Source: an uncultured Paenibacillaceae bacterium (GTDB lineage: Bacteria > Bacillota > Bacilli > Aneurinibacillales > Aneurinibacillaceae). From it: a DNA stretch of 32,603 bases. The notes beneath the pieces were generated by a model. It was not told the origin of the DNA and ran no database searches. It saw only the letters and a list, made by a program, of their open reading frames with translations. Where the stretch lies: positions 1 through 32,603 of the forward strand of contig CAMLDI010000031.1 in assembly GCA_946478845.1 (NCBI GenBank). Direction: 5' to 3'. The number at the start of each line of letters is the position of its first letter. Positions within the stretch are counted from its first letter, which is position 1. A program made the position numbers and the translations under genes. Below, one piece after another: positions 1 through 8,498 of this stretch.

Positions 1-52
1 CAACGGCCTTCTAAGCCGTGTGTCAGGGGTTCGAATCCCTTCTGGGACGCCA
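1..52 (+). tRNA. tRNA-Arg (anticodon TCT), 5' part missing
   Basis: The window opens inside a tRNA. The anticodon stem is ACGGC/GCCGT around the loop CTTCTAA, which gives anticodon TCT (Arg, reads AGA). It is followed by a short variable loop, a T-arm with GGTTCGAATCC, the 3' acceptor strand and an encoded CCA at 50-52. The D-arm and 5' acceptor strand lie outside the window. Confidence 0.93.
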
Positions 53-85
53 TTTGTAAAATATACGTTACGATAAGATATATGA

Positions 86-134
86 AAAACACTCATAAAA
101 CCAGTAATATCAAGGGTTTATGGGTGTTTTTTCG
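86..134 (+). terminator. Rho-independent terminator after tRNA-Arg
   Basis: AAACACTCATAAA at 88-100 pairs with TTTATGGGTGTTT at 117-129, an imperfect stem with G-T pairs, followed by a T-run. It ends the tRNA transcript. Confidence 0.8.
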
Positions 135-480
135 TTTTAAAAGAAGTCGATGAAAAACGATTGAATTTGAATTCATTTTACACATTTTTCAGTAATTAAG
201 TTAAATTTCAATCAAATTCACGGATAACCGTGTGACCCAACGCTTCCAAAACGTGTGCAATGTTCATGCATACAAAAGGGGGGGCGTTTTTTTTATGCCA
301 TCAGCATTTAACAACCAAAAAGGTAAAAGGAAATTCATTGGGGAAAGAGGTAAATCCACCAATCGTCAGGCGTATAGGATTCTGGGGTATGGTTACACTC
401 TTATTTGAATAAGCTATGGGACGTATATTTAAATAAAATCAATCTGTTAAGTTTAATATTGTTTAACGGAGGGATAAAAC
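135..480. other. Intergenic region with one weak 37-codon ORF
   Basis: There is no clear gene. A short plus-strand frame at 295-408 would give a 37-residue basic peptide beginning MPSAFNNQKGKRKF. The only upstream purines are a G-run at 278-285, and I recognise no family. The last bases before 481 carry the GGAGGG ribosome site of the next gene. Confidence 0.4.
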
Positions 481-768
481 ATGGTGGATTCTACTGTAAT
501 TTTCTTTACAATATGGTTTTTATTCTCTGTGATTACTTTTATTATAGCTTTATGGTTAGTGTATAAGCTACGTAGACGATATGGAGAAAGTGCAAGGAAA
601 ACAGTGTATGTTCTTATGAGTTGCTGGGGGTTACTTATTGGAGCCATTCCAGGTGTTTCAGTATGGTTTGATGCTAGTTATGGTTTCAACGAGAGGATTT
701 TTTTATCATTATTTATTATAGGAACTCTTGGATTTTTTAGTTTTATGGTGACATACTTATTATTTTAA
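481..768 (+). CDS. Small membrane protein of unknown function (95 aa)
   Basis: This is a 95-residue hydrophobic protein with about three membrane segments, near residues 5-28, 44-62 and 73-95. A basic loop (KLRRRYGESARK) after the first helix suggests it faces the cytoplasm. GGAGGG at 469-474 lies six bases before the ATG, which supports the start. I recognise no family or catalytic motif. It converges with the gene at 787 with only 18 bases between them and no obvious hairpin. Expression is likely from the ribosome site and codon use; the function is unknown. Confidence 0.7.
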   Translation: MVDSTVIFFTIWFLFSVITFIIALWLVYKLRRRYGESARKTVYVLMSCWGLLIGAIPGVSVWFDASYGFNERIFLSLFIIGTLGFFSFMVTYLLF

Positions 769-786
769 CAAATACCCTCTAAGCCC

Positions 787-1146
787 CTAGAAGCCCCGTA
801 TAAATAAATAACGCTGTATTCTTGCTTTAACCTCCATTTTTACCAGGCTCCATATGAGCATTGCCTCGCTATGCCAACCCCGGCACACGAATTTATACGT
901 AATCCCCAGATCATTACGAAATTCATCGTAAATCTTAATTCCTTTTTTCCTTAACTCTTTTTTCACTTTTACCAAATCGGTATGTACACGGTCCAGTGCT
1001 TCGGTAATTAAATCTGTATAAATTCCTTTCATGCGAATGGTTGATTTTTCAATCGCATGCAAGTCTCGGGTTAAAACCGTTAAAACAATAGGCAGTAACA
1101 TGGATTCGTAAACCAATTGGGAATCTTCATAGGTTATCGTTCTCAT
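787..1146 (-). CDS. Small soluble protein, possibly YhjD-like
   Basis: This 119-residue protein is charged and mostly helical, with no signal or membrane segment. Its middle (LHAIEKSTIRMKGIYTDLI, then a K/E-rich stretch ending RKKGIKIYDE) resembles from memory the short uncharacterised Bacillus protein YhjD, which has the same length and a similar KxxGI motif. I cannot confirm that without a search. An AGGTGAT ribosome site sits seven bases before the ATG. A good sigma-A-like promoter with an inverted repeat in its spacer lies just upstream (1165-1194), so the gene is probably controlled by a repressor. Confidence 0.65.
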   Translation of the reverse strand: MRTITYEDSQLVYESMLLPIVLTVLTRDLHAIEKSTIRMKGIYTDLITEALDRVHTDLVKVKKELRKKGIKIYDEFRNDLGITYKFVCRGWHSEAMLIWSLVKMEVKARIQRYLFIRGF

Positions 1147-1164
1147 TTTTCAATCACCTAGTCT

Positions 1165-1194
1165 ATTATATTACGAATATACGTTCGTATTCAA
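1165..1194 (-). promoter_or_regulatory. Promoter with dyad for the 787-1146 gene
   Basis: On the minus strand TTGAAT (1189-1194) is followed, 18 bases later, by TATAAT (1165-1170). The spacer is almost filled by the dyad TACGAA-N6-TTCGTA (1172-1189), an arrangement typical of an operator. The regulator is unknown. Confidence 0.6.
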
Positions 1195-1265
1195 ATAAAA
1201 TTGCGCCCTTTTTGGGATGATGAAAGGAAAAGGAGTTCATACTAGTTATTGGAAGGTGGAGCGGT

Positions 1266-1922
1266 ATGAACGGTTGGTATATATTCCTTTTTGCCATTAT
1301 TATTTTACTGGGAATAATTTGGTTTACCATGATTCGTTTGGAAGTAGAATATTCCAGAAAACAAGAAAAGGATCAATTATTTATAGAGATTTCTGCCTGG
1401 TGGAGAGTGATTCGGTATAAAATAAATGTCCCTTTGTTGGATTTAGAACCACAGGGGATTGAATATGCAAAAACAACCCATCCGGAATTGGGCAATAATG
1501 GAAATGAAAAGAAAAAGAAGAAACGAAAAATATACTCTCCACAGGATGCTTATAATTTGAAATTAAAAATAGATTCGTGGTTGAAGATGGTCCATCATTT
1601 TAAAAAAATTATGCAAAAAACATTAAAAAAAATCCGGTGCGATCAATTGGAATGGAATACAAAGATTGGATTGGGAGATGCTGCAGCAACGGGAACTTTT
1701 TCGGGAATGGTGTGGGGGATTAAGAGTTGTATTATTGCATTGATTGCCCATTATATCTCTTTGCGCTCAATGCCCCGCATTCAAGTTGCCCCTCAATTCC
1801 AGCAACTATGGTTGGAATCTAAATTTAAAATGCGTCTTCGTTTTCGCCTGGGCATGGTTCTTATAGCAGGATTGAAGGTTTATTTTAATATTATTCGCAA
1901 TGGGGAAAAATTGCCAAAATAG
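1266..1922 (+). CDS. ytfI: DUF2953 family membrane-anchored protein, YtfI-like
   Basis: This 218-residue protein starts with one membrane segment (about residues 3-22). A mixed soluble part follows, with a lysine-rich linker near 80-88. The C-terminal half carries the DUF2953 pattern: a G-L-G-D-A-A-x-T-G segment near 138-145, then a hydrophobic stretch. DUF2953 proteins (B. subtilis YtfI) are encoded beside ytfJ, as here, and are associated with sporulation; the biochemical role is unknown. An AAGGTGGAG ribosome site precedes the ATG at 1266. A DUF3231 gene separates it from ytfJ, but all three run in the same direction and look like one operon. Confidence 0.85.
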   Translation: MNGWYIFLFAIIILLGIIWFTMIRLEVEYSRKQEKDQLFIEISAWWRVIRYKINVPLLDLEPQGIEYAKTTHPELGNNGNEKKKKKRKIYSPQDAYNLKLKIDSWLKMVHHFKKIMQKTLKKIRCDQLEWNTKIGLGDAAATGTFSGMVWGIKSCIIALIAHYISLRSMPRIQVAPQFQQLWLESKFKMRLRFRLGMVLIAGLKVYFNIIRNGEKLPK

Positions 1923-1978
1923 ATTCTTCCCCATTGGAAAAAATAAAAAAACATATTTTTAAAATGGGAGTGACTAAT

Positions 1979-2980
1979 TTGGATACATCAACAATGCAAT
2001 TAAGCGCACCAGAAATTGCGAATATATGGACACAGTATTTACGGGATACAATGTCGATTTGTACTGCTAAATTTGCCTTAACACATATGAAGGATCAAGA
2101 TATACGAGGAATTTATGAACAAGCATTAGGGATTTCTGAAAGACATATCAATGAAATTAAAGAAAAGTTTAACCAGGCTAATATTCCAATACCTATTGGG
2201 TTTACTGACAAGGATGTTAATTTTGATGCCCCTCCCTTATTTTCAGATTTTTTTTGGTTAGAATATTTGCACGATATGACTACTCATGGATTATCTGGGT
2301 ATAGTATTGCGTATTCTACTTCAGTTAGATCTGATATTCGGAAGTTTTATTACCAGTGTAACATTGAAGTGATGGAGATTTATGAGAAGACGATAGATCT
2401 TTTATTATCAAAAGGAATTTATTCCCGTCCACCAAGCATTGCTATACCAGAAATGGTTATGTTTGTAAAAGACAATAATTACGTCAAAGGCTGGTTAGGT
2501 GAACGGAGACCTTTAAATTGTATTGAAATTAACAATACCTTTTTTAACCTGAAAAAATCTATCTTAGCAAAGGCCGTCCTTCTTGGATTCAGCCAGGTGG
2601 CCCAGCTTAAAGAAGTAAAACAATATATGTCAAAGGCCATATATACAATACAAAAGCATATATCCATTTTTTCAACCATTATGCATCAAGATGATTTGCC
2701 ATCTCCTATGATTTGGGATACAGAAGTAACCTCTTCTACAATTTCTCCATTTTCCGATAAATTAATGATGTACCACATTGGATTTATTTTTAATATGGGT
2801 GTTGCTTATTATGGAGCTGCTATATCCAGTTCGTTAAGAAGGGATTTGGTTTCCCAAAATGAGCAAGCAATCATAAGGGATTTGAAAAATCAGGAAAATT
2901 GGATGGATATTATGATAAAAAATGGATGGTTCGAACAACCACCAGAAGCAATCAACAGGAAAGCTTTATCTCAAGTATAA
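1979..2980 (+). CDS. DUF3231 family protein (two tandem repeats)
   Basis: The protein has about 333 residues and consists of two related halves (roughly 5-160 and 180-330). Each is helical and begins with an S/T-x-x-E-I-x-x-x-W or similar segment, as in Bacillales DUF3231 proteins. The family is often found in spore formers and has a predicted ferritin-like helical-bundle fold; no enzymatic function is established. For the start I prefer TTG at 1979, because GGGAG (1966-1970) lies eight bases upstream. An ATG at 1964 and a TTG at 1934 are in frame but lack a ribosome site. The gene sits between the ytfI-like gene and ytfJ. Confidence 0.85.
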   Translation: MDTSTMQLSAPEIANIWTQYLRDTMSICTAKFALTHMKDQDIRGIYEQALGISERHINEIKEKFNQANIPIPIGFTDKDVNFDAPPLFSDFFWLEYLHDMTTHGLSGYSIAYSTSVRSDIRKFYYQCNIEVMEIYEKTIDLLLSKGIYSRPPSIAIPEMVMFVKDNNYVKGWLGERRPLNCIEINNTFFNLKKSILAKAVLLGFSQVAQLKEVKQYMSKAIYTIQKHISIFSTIMHQDDLPSPMIWDTEVTSSTISPFSDKLMMYHIGFIFNMGVAYYGAAISSSLRRDLVSQNEQAIIRDLKNQENWMDIMIKNGWFEQPPEAINRKALSQV

Positions 2981-3052
2981 AGAGTCCCGCCAGGGGAAAG
3001 CTACAAACGAAATCATTTCAGGATATTATGAATCCTAAAGGAGGAATGAAAT

Positions 3053-3526
3053 ATGTCAGAGCATCCCATTGAAGGCTTAATGAAAACCGCCATGGAGAAC
3101 ATTAGGGATATGGTGGATGTAAATACAATTATTGGGGACCCTGTGGAAACCCCCGATGGAAGTGTAATCCTTCCTGTATCAAAAGTAGGTTTTGGATTTG
3201 CTGCAGGGGGTAGTGAATTTGAAATCAATAATGAGGAAGAGAATAACCATCATGGCACAAGCCCAGGCCATAACGGGACTGAGATTAAGCCTTTTGGGGG
3301 CGGGAGTGGGGGAGGAATTTCCATTACACCAGTTGCCTTTTTAGTCGTAGGGAAAGAGGGTGTCCGTTCCATTTCCCTTCAGGGACAATCCCATCTTTAT
3401 GAAAGAATGTTGGACATGGCCCCCCAGGTTTTTGATAAAATCCAATCTATGGTAAAAGGTAAAAACAATCAAAAAGATACAGATGTGGATAAGGAAATGA
3501 AAGGCGTCATTGATGAATTGCATTAA
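3053..3526 (+). CDS. ytfJ: Sporulation protein YtfJ/GerW
   Basis: This 157-residue protein has the typical GerW/YtfJ features. An N-terminal helix reads HPIEGLMKTAMENIRDMVD. The strand region GFGFAAGGSEFEI follows, then a glycine-rich stretch FGGGSGGGISITPVAFLVV near 81-102, and a charged C-terminal tail. In Bacillus YtfJ is made in the forespore and is needed for normal germination with certain nutrients (known for the family). A strong AAAGGAGG ribosome site precedes the ATG. It is the last gene of the ytfI/DUF3231/ytfJ cluster and ends at a terminator shared with pycA. Confidence 0.93.
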   Translation: MSEHPIEGLMKTAMENIRDMVDVNTIIGDPVETPDGSVILPVSKVGFGFAAGGSEFEINNEEENNHHGTSPGHNGTEIKPFGGGSGGGISITPVAFLVVGKEGVRSISLQGQSHLYERMLDMAPQVFDKIQSMVKGKNNQKDTDVDKEMKGVIDELH

Positions 3527-3535
3527 TAAGAAAGA

Positions 3536-3576
3536 AAAAGAGGTAGGTTCAATATGAACCATACCTCTTTTTTTCT
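3536..3576. terminator. Shared terminator of ytfJ and pycA
   Basis: AAAGAGGTAGGTTC at 3537-3550 pairs with GAACCATACCTCTTT at 3556-3570, with one bulge. A T-run follows on the plus strand and A-rich DNA on the other side provides T on the minus strand, so it can work in both directions. Confidence 0.88.
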
Positions 3577-3580
3577 AAGC

Positions 3581-6500
3581 TTATTTCTTTTCCAATACAA
3601 TTAACAAATCGGATGTATCAATTCCATCACCGGTTTGAACAACAATTTCTTTAATTTCCCCATCATAAGGAGCTTGCATCGTTGTTTCCATTTTCATTGC
3701 TTCGGTAACAATCAAATGTTCTCCTTTTTTCACTTTATCCCCAACTTTTACCATTATTTTTAGAACTTTCCCAGGCATGGAAGCACCGATGTGCCCAGGA
3801 TTAGCGGGATTAGCTTTTCTTCTTTGTTGTACGGTTACTTTAGCGGATGCATCTCTGATCTTAATTTCGCGGGTTTGGCCATTTAATTCAAAGTAAACAA
3901 TGCGATTGCCATCATCTTGGAGTTCTCCGATAGAGACTAATTTAACAATAAGAGTTTTCCCTTGTTCAATGGTTACAGCAATTTCTTCACCTAAACGCAA
4001 TCCGTAGAAGAAGGTTGGAGTATCTAGAACAGATACCTCACCAAATTCAACCTGGCGTTGTTGCATATCAAGGAATACCTTTGGATACATCACATAAGAA
4101 AGTAAATCGAAGTCAGTAATAGGTCGACCTAATTTCTTCACTAAATTTTTGGTGATTTCTTCAAAATTAGCCGGTGGAAGCAATTCACCAGGCCGGCTGG
4201 TAAAGGATTCCCGATTTTTTAAAATAATGGATTGCAATTCTTTCGGGAAGCCGCCATAAGGTTGGCCAAGATATCCCTGGAAGAAGCTGATTACGGATTC
4301 AGGGAAATCAATGTTTTTCCCTTTTTCATAAACATCTTGTTCTGATAATTTATTTTGGACCATAAAGAGAGCCATATCGCCAACAACTTTTGAGGATGGA
4401 GTTACTTTAACAATATCTCCAAACATTTTGTTAACGGTTCCATAGGTTTCTTTAATCTGATCCCAGCTTTCTGCAAGGCCAACGCCTTTGGCTTGCTGTT
4501 GCAGATTGGTGTATTGTCCACCAGGCATTTCATGTTTATATATTTCTGCATTGCTTGCATTCATTCCCGTTTCAAAACCAAAATAATATTGGCGTACATC
4601 TTCCCAGTAATCGGCTAATTTTTGATAATCGTCAATATTTAACCCTGGGTTGCGTCCATCATATTCTAAGCCATGAAGAAGAGCATTTAAACTAGGTTGA
4701 GATGTTAATCCTGACATAGAACTTAAGGCTACATCTACAATATCCACCCCAGCTTCTGCGGCTTTAAGCAACAGTGCACCGCTATTTCCGCTGGTATCAT
4801 GGGTGTGCAAATGAATTGGAATCCCAATCTCTTCCTTCAGGGCTTTTACTAAGCTATATCCTGCATAAGGTTTGAGAAGGCCGGCCATATCTTTAATCGC
4901 TAAAATATGGGCACCAGCCTTTTCTAATTCTTTTGCTAAATTTACATAATATTTTAAGTTGTATTTATCCCTGTTAGGGTCAAGAATATCCCCGGTATAA
5001 CAAATGGCTGCTTCAGCAATCCCTTTTCCTGTTTCACGAACAGATTCAATGGCAAGGCGCATGCCTTCAACCCAGTTTAAACTGTCAAAAATGCGGAATA
5101 CATCAATTCCAGCATCGGATGCTGTTTGAATAAACTTTTTAATGACATTATCCGGATAGTTAGAATATCCAACAGCATTAGCACCACGGAATAGCATTTG
5201 GAAGAGGACGTTTGGAATTTTTTCCCTTAATTTAATGAGACGATCCCAGGGATCCTCATTTAAGAAGCGCATGCTGGTATCAAAGGTAGCGCCGCCCCAC
5301 ATTTCTAATGAGAACAATCTATGAGCTAGTTTACCTGTGGATTCTGCTATTTGCATCATATCATGCGTTCTGACACGAGTAGCAAAAAGAGATTGATGAG
5401 CATCACGGAAGGTGGTGTCAGTCAATAACAGTTTATTTTGCCTTTGTACCCATTTAACCAGTCCTTCTGGACCTTGTTCGTTAAGAATTTGTTTTGTTCC
5501 AGGGAGATAAGGCTGTTCTACAGAAGTAGTGGGTATTCTTGGTTTATTAAAGGCCGGTTTTTTCTCGATTTTTGCTAAACCAGGATGGCCATTAACAATG
5601 GTTTGACCAATATATGTTAATAATTTTGTTCCCCGATCCCGTTTTTTAGCAAATTCAAAGAGTTCAGGTTTTGTATCAATGAAAGATGTATTATAGGTTC
5701 CACGCAAGAAATCGGAATGTTGCACTACATTTTCTAAGAAAGGGATATTGGTTTTTACGCCACGAATCCGAAATTCTTTTAAAGTACGCAACATTTTTAA
5801 GGCGGCTCGTTCAAATGTAATGGCATGGGTAGAAACCTTTACTAAAAGGGAATCGTAGTGAGGGGTGATGATTGCTCCAGGAGCGCCATTCCCTGCATCT
5901 AGTCGAACCCCAAAACCGCTTGCTGAACGATAAGCTAACAGACGACCTGTGTCAGGTAAGAAATTGTTTTCTGGATCTTCAGTTGTTACACGGCATTGAA
6001 TGGCATATCCGATTTTTTGAATATCGGATTGAGAAGGAATGTTGATTTCTTCACTATTAAGTGAGTAGCCTTCTGCAATTAAAATTTGGGATTGGACAAT
6101 ATCAATGCCGGTAATTAATTCAGTGATGGTGTGCTCTACCTGGATTCTTGGGTTTACTTCAATAAAATAGAACTTCCCATCCTGTGTGACTAAAAATTCA
6201 ACTGTCCCTGCATTGGTGTAATTTACGGATTGGCACAATTTTAAAGCAGCCTGGCAAATTTCTCCTCGTTGTTCCTCTGATAAGGCAAGGCTAGGCGCTA
6301 CCTCAACCACTTTTTGATGGCGTCGTTGGATGGAGCAATCCCTTTCATATAAATGAACTGCATTTCCATGAAGGTCGGCCAGAATTTGTACTTCAATATG
6401 CTTTGGATTTTCCAGGAATTTCTCTATATAAACAGCCGGGTTCCCAAATGCAGTTTTTGCTTCGGAACGGGCACGTTCTAAAGCATCCTGTAATTCACTG

Positions 6501-7039
6501 TCCTCACGTACGATCCGCATGCCACGGCCACCGCCACCTGCCGCGGCCTTTATAATAATTGGAAAACCGTGTTCCCGTACAAAGCGCAGGGCATCTTCTA
6601 AGGATTGAATCGGTTCAGGTGTCCCTGGAATAACAGGAATTCCAGCATTAATTGCTATTTTACGGGCAGTAACTTTATCCCCAAACATTTTGATTTGTTC
6701 AGATTTTGGGCCAATAAAAGCAATCCCTTCTTCTTCGCAACGACGGGCGAATTCTTCATTTTCTGCCAAAAATCCATATCCAGGATGGATTGCATCAATT
6801 TGTTGGCGTTTGGCCAGCTCCAGAATTCCGTCAATATCTAAATAGGCCTCAACGGGACCTTTCCCTTCTCCAATAAGATAGGCTTCATCAGCTTTAAATC
6901 GGTGAAGGGCAATATTATCTTGTTCTGAATAAATGGCAACTGTACGAATGCCGAGCTCAGTACAAGCACGGAATACCCGAATTGCAATCTCTCCGCGGTT
7001 GGCAACAAGAATTTTTTTAAATCTCCTATTAAGTGCCAT
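3581..7039 (-). CDS. pycA: Pyruvate carboxylase
   Basis: This biotin enzyme adds bicarbonate to pyruvate, using ATP, to make oxaloacetate and refill the TCA cycle. The 1152-residue chain has the full single-polypeptide order. Biotin carboxylase covers about 1-450 (KKILVANRGEIA start, the glycine-rich ATP loop AAAGGGGRGMR and EVNPRIQVEHT). The carboxyltransferase part starts near 535 with LLTDTTFRDAHQSL. The C-terminal biotinyl domain has EAMKM with the biotin-accepting lysine at about K1116. Length and domain order match the Bacillus enzyme (about 1148 aa). A GGGGAGAG ribosome site precedes the ATG. It is monocistronic, converges with ytfJ and has an inverted repeat in its upstream region. 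Confidence 0.98.
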   Translation of the reverse strand: MALNRRFKKILVANRGEIAIRVFRACTELGIRTVAIYSEQDNIALHRFKADEAYLIGEGKGPVEAYLDIDGILELAKRQQIDAIHPGYGFLAENEEFARRCEEEGIAFIGPKSEQIKMFGDKVTARKIAINAGIPVIPGTPEPIQSLEDALRFVREHGFPIIIKAAAGGGGRGMRIVREDSELQDALERARSEAKTAFGNPAVYIEKFLENPKHIEVQILADLHGNAVHLYERDCSIQRRHQKVVEVAPSLALSEEQRGEICQAALKLCQSVNYTNAGTVEFLVTQDGKFYFIEVNPRIQVEHTITELITGIDIVQSQILIAEGYSLNSEEINIPSQSDIQKIGYAIQCRVTTEDPENNFLPDTGRLLAYRSASGFGVRLDAGNGAPGAIITPHYDSLLVKVSTHAITFERAALKMLRTLKEFRIRGVKTNIPFLENVVQHSDFLRGTYNTSFIDTKPELFEFAKKRDRGTKLLTYIGQTIVNGHPGLAKIEKKPAFNKPRIPTTSVEQPYLPGTKQILNEQGPEGLVKWVQRQNKLLLTDTTFRDAHQSLFATRVRTHDMMQIAESTGKLAHRLFSLEMWGGATFDTSMRFLNEDPWDRLIKLREKIPNVLFQMLFRGANAVGYSNYPDNVIKKFIQTASDAGIDVFRIFDSLNWVEGMRLAIESVRETGKGIAEAAICYTGDILDPNRDKYNLKYYVNLAKELEKAGAHILAIKDMAGLLKPYAGYSLVKALKEEIGIPIHLHTHDTSGNSGALLLKAAEAGVDIVDVALSSMSGLTSQPSLNALLHGLEYDGRNPGLNIDDYQKLADYWEDVRQYYFGFETGMNASNAEIYKHEMPGGQYTNLQQQAKGVGLAESWDQIKETYGTVNKMFGDIVKVTPSSKVVGDMALFMVQNKLSEQDVYEKGKNIDFPESVISFFQGYLGQPYGGFPKELQSIILKNRESFTSRPGELLPPANFEEITKNLVKKLGRPITDFDLLSYVMYPKVFLDMQQRQVEFGEVSVLDTPTFFYGLRLGEEIAVTIEQGKTLIVKLVSIGELQDDGNRIVYFELNGQTREIKIRDASAKVTVQQRRKANPANPGHIGASMPGKVLKIMVKVGDKVKKGEHLIVTEAMKMETTMQAPYDGEIKEIVVQTGDGIDTSDLLIVLEKK

Positions 7040-7074
7040 TTATCTCTCCCCTTGATTATCATAATGATGTAAAA

Positions 7075-7109
7075 AATTGTGTTAATTTAATAAATAGTAT
7101 AACACAATT
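7075..7109 (-). promoter_or_regulatory. Inverted repeat in the pycA promoter region
   Basis: AATTGTGTTA (7075-7084) and TAACACAATT (7100-7109) are perfect 10-base arms separated by 15 bases. On the minus strand TATACT, a possible pycA -10 box, overlaps the arm nearest the upstream side, with a weak TTACGA -35 box 17 bases before it. This looks like an operator or 5' UTR hairpin; the binding factor is unknown. Confidence 0.4.
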
Positions 7110-7228
7110 ATCGAATATTCGTAATAAAAACAATTATTCAACTTAATGTTAGATTTAAAATATTTTTTGGGTTTTAGCTTTAAAAAGGGTTCTAAGGTAA
7201 AATGGGAATAAGGAGTTGAAAGACAAAC

Positions 7229-8131
7229 ATGAACCTTAAGAAATACAATTTTATTGTGGATGTTGACAGTATGAATGTTCGTTCTTTTCTAAGAGAAACC
7301 CAGGGCATTTCCAGAGCATTGCTTGTTGCTTGCAAACAAGTGAAGGGAATCCTTTTAAATGGAAAACCTACTTATTTAGATCATCCTGTACAAATTGGAG
7401 ATGAAATTCAACTGGTTTTACCGGAAGAAGAATCAGAAAATATTGTTCCGGAACCAATACCTTTTCATTGTGTGTATGAAGATGATGAAATATTAGTGGT
7501 TAATAAATCCCCTAATTTATGTGTTCATCCTACAATGTTGCATTCTACAGGAACACTTGCCAATGGGGTTATTCATTCCTGGTTGAAAAAGGGCGAAAAA
7601 AGAAAGTTTAGGCCTGTAAATCGTTTAGATAAAGATACGTCAGGGCTTGTGCTTATTGCGAAAAGCCAATTTGCCCATCAACAGCTTGCCATTATGCAAC
7701 AGGAGGGGAAAATTCATCGTTATTATGAAGCCCTGGTCCATGGTGTGATTGAAGAGGAGAAGGGCACCATTAATGCCCCTATTTTGCGCAAAGCTGACTC
7801 AATTATGGAACGAATTGTCCATAATGATGGCCAATTAGCGATCACCCATTATACCGTGTTGGAACGATTTGTGGATTGCACACATATTCAACTTAAATTG
7901 GAAACGGGAAGGACCCATCAAATCAGAGTACATATGAAACATATTCATCATCCTTTATTAGGAGATGATTTGTATGGGGGGAAAAAAGATTGGATTTCCA
8001 GACAAGCACTTCATGCAAAAATGATGGCTTTTCATCATCCATTAACAAAAGAGGAGCTAATCTTTTCAGCAGATTTACCAGAGGATATGGAACATGTTAT
8101 CGCAAAAATGAGAGGAAATCTTTACCCGTGA
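7229..8131 (+). CDS. RluA-family pseudouridine synthase
   Basis: This enzyme converts uridine to pseudouridine in rRNA or tRNA. The 300-residue protein has an N-terminal S4-like RNA-binding part (about 15-70, with VKGILLNGKPTYLDHPVQIGDEI) followed by the catalytic domain. The family motif reads NRLDKDTSG, with the catalytic aspartate at D134; the usual leading His is Asn. Later family signatures are KLETGRTHQIRVH and LGDDLYGG. B. subtilis has several paralogues of this size (YhcT, YlyB, YjbO), and I cannot tell which this equals, so no symbol is given. AGGAG lies 13 bases before the ATG, rather far. Divergent from pycA. Confidence 0.92.
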   Translation: MNLKKYNFIVDVDSMNVRSFLRETQGISRALLVACKQVKGILLNGKPTYLDHPVQIGDEIQLVLPEEESENIVPEPIPFHCVYEDDEILVVNKSPNLCVHPTMLHSTGTLANGVIHSWLKKGEKRKFRPVNRLDKDTSGLVLIAKSQFAHQQLAIMQQEGKIHRYYEALVHGVIEEEKGTINAPILRKADSIMERIVHNDGQLAITHYTVLERFVDCTHIQLKLETGRTHQIRVHMKHIHHPLLGDDLYGGKKDWISRQALHAKMMAFHHPLTKEELIFSADLPEDMEHVIAKMRGNLYP

Positions 8132-8177
8132 GTACAAAAGGAGTATCATCAATTATGGGATAGGAGGAGAGAGACCC

Positions 8178-8465
8178 ATGAAAAGAACAATTTTAAGAAT
8201 ACTTCCCATTGCTGTCATCATTTTGGGTTTAGCTATTTTTAATTATTTCATTAGTTATGAAGCGGTTAAAGGAGATAATCCAACTATAAAAACAATTTTT
8301 ATTATTATTGAAATTATTATTCCCTTCCTTGGAAGCATCCTTGCCCTTCGGATTGAGAAGTCAGTAATTAATCGTTTTATGTTTGCAATGTTTGGTTTCT
8401 TTGGAGGCTTTCTCATATCTCTTGATTTATTTGTGGTTTCTTTAATCAGAAGTGTTGGGAAGTAA
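8178..8465 (+). CDS. Small membrane protein of unknown function (95 aa)
   Basis: This is a 95-residue protein with about three membrane segments (roughly 7-26, 40-57 and 67-90) and short charged ends. A strong AGGAGGAGAG ribosome site precedes the ATG. It follows the pseudouridine synthase by 46 bases and may be co-transcribed with it. It ends at a hairpin shared with the convergent DUF2062 gene. I recognise no family. Confidence 0.7.
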   Translation: MKRTILRILPIAVIILGLAIFNYFISYEAVKGDNPTIKTIFIIIEIIIPFLGSILALRIEKSVINRFMFAMFGFFGGFLISLDLFVVSLIRSVGK

Positions 8466-8498
8466 GAGCATTGAAAGTTAATTCAATGCTCTTTTTCT
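8464..8498. terminator. Bidirectional terminator
   Basis: AAGAGCATTGAA (8464-8475) and TTCAATGCTCTT (8482-8493) form a perfect 12-bp stem with a 6-base loop, followed by a T-run on the plus strand. The TTA in the loop (8478-8480) is the stop codon of the minus-strand DUF2062 gene. Confidence 0.88.

Noticed and set aside
295..408. 37-codon ORF in the first intergenic region
   Set aside because: No real SD motif, low-complexity surroundings and no recognisable product.
7053..7067. Fur/PerR-like TGATTAT-C-ATAATGA near the pycA start
   Set aside because: One arm mismatch and a position in the 5' UTR near the ribosome site; no link between pycA and iron is expected, and AT-rich DNA gives such matches often.
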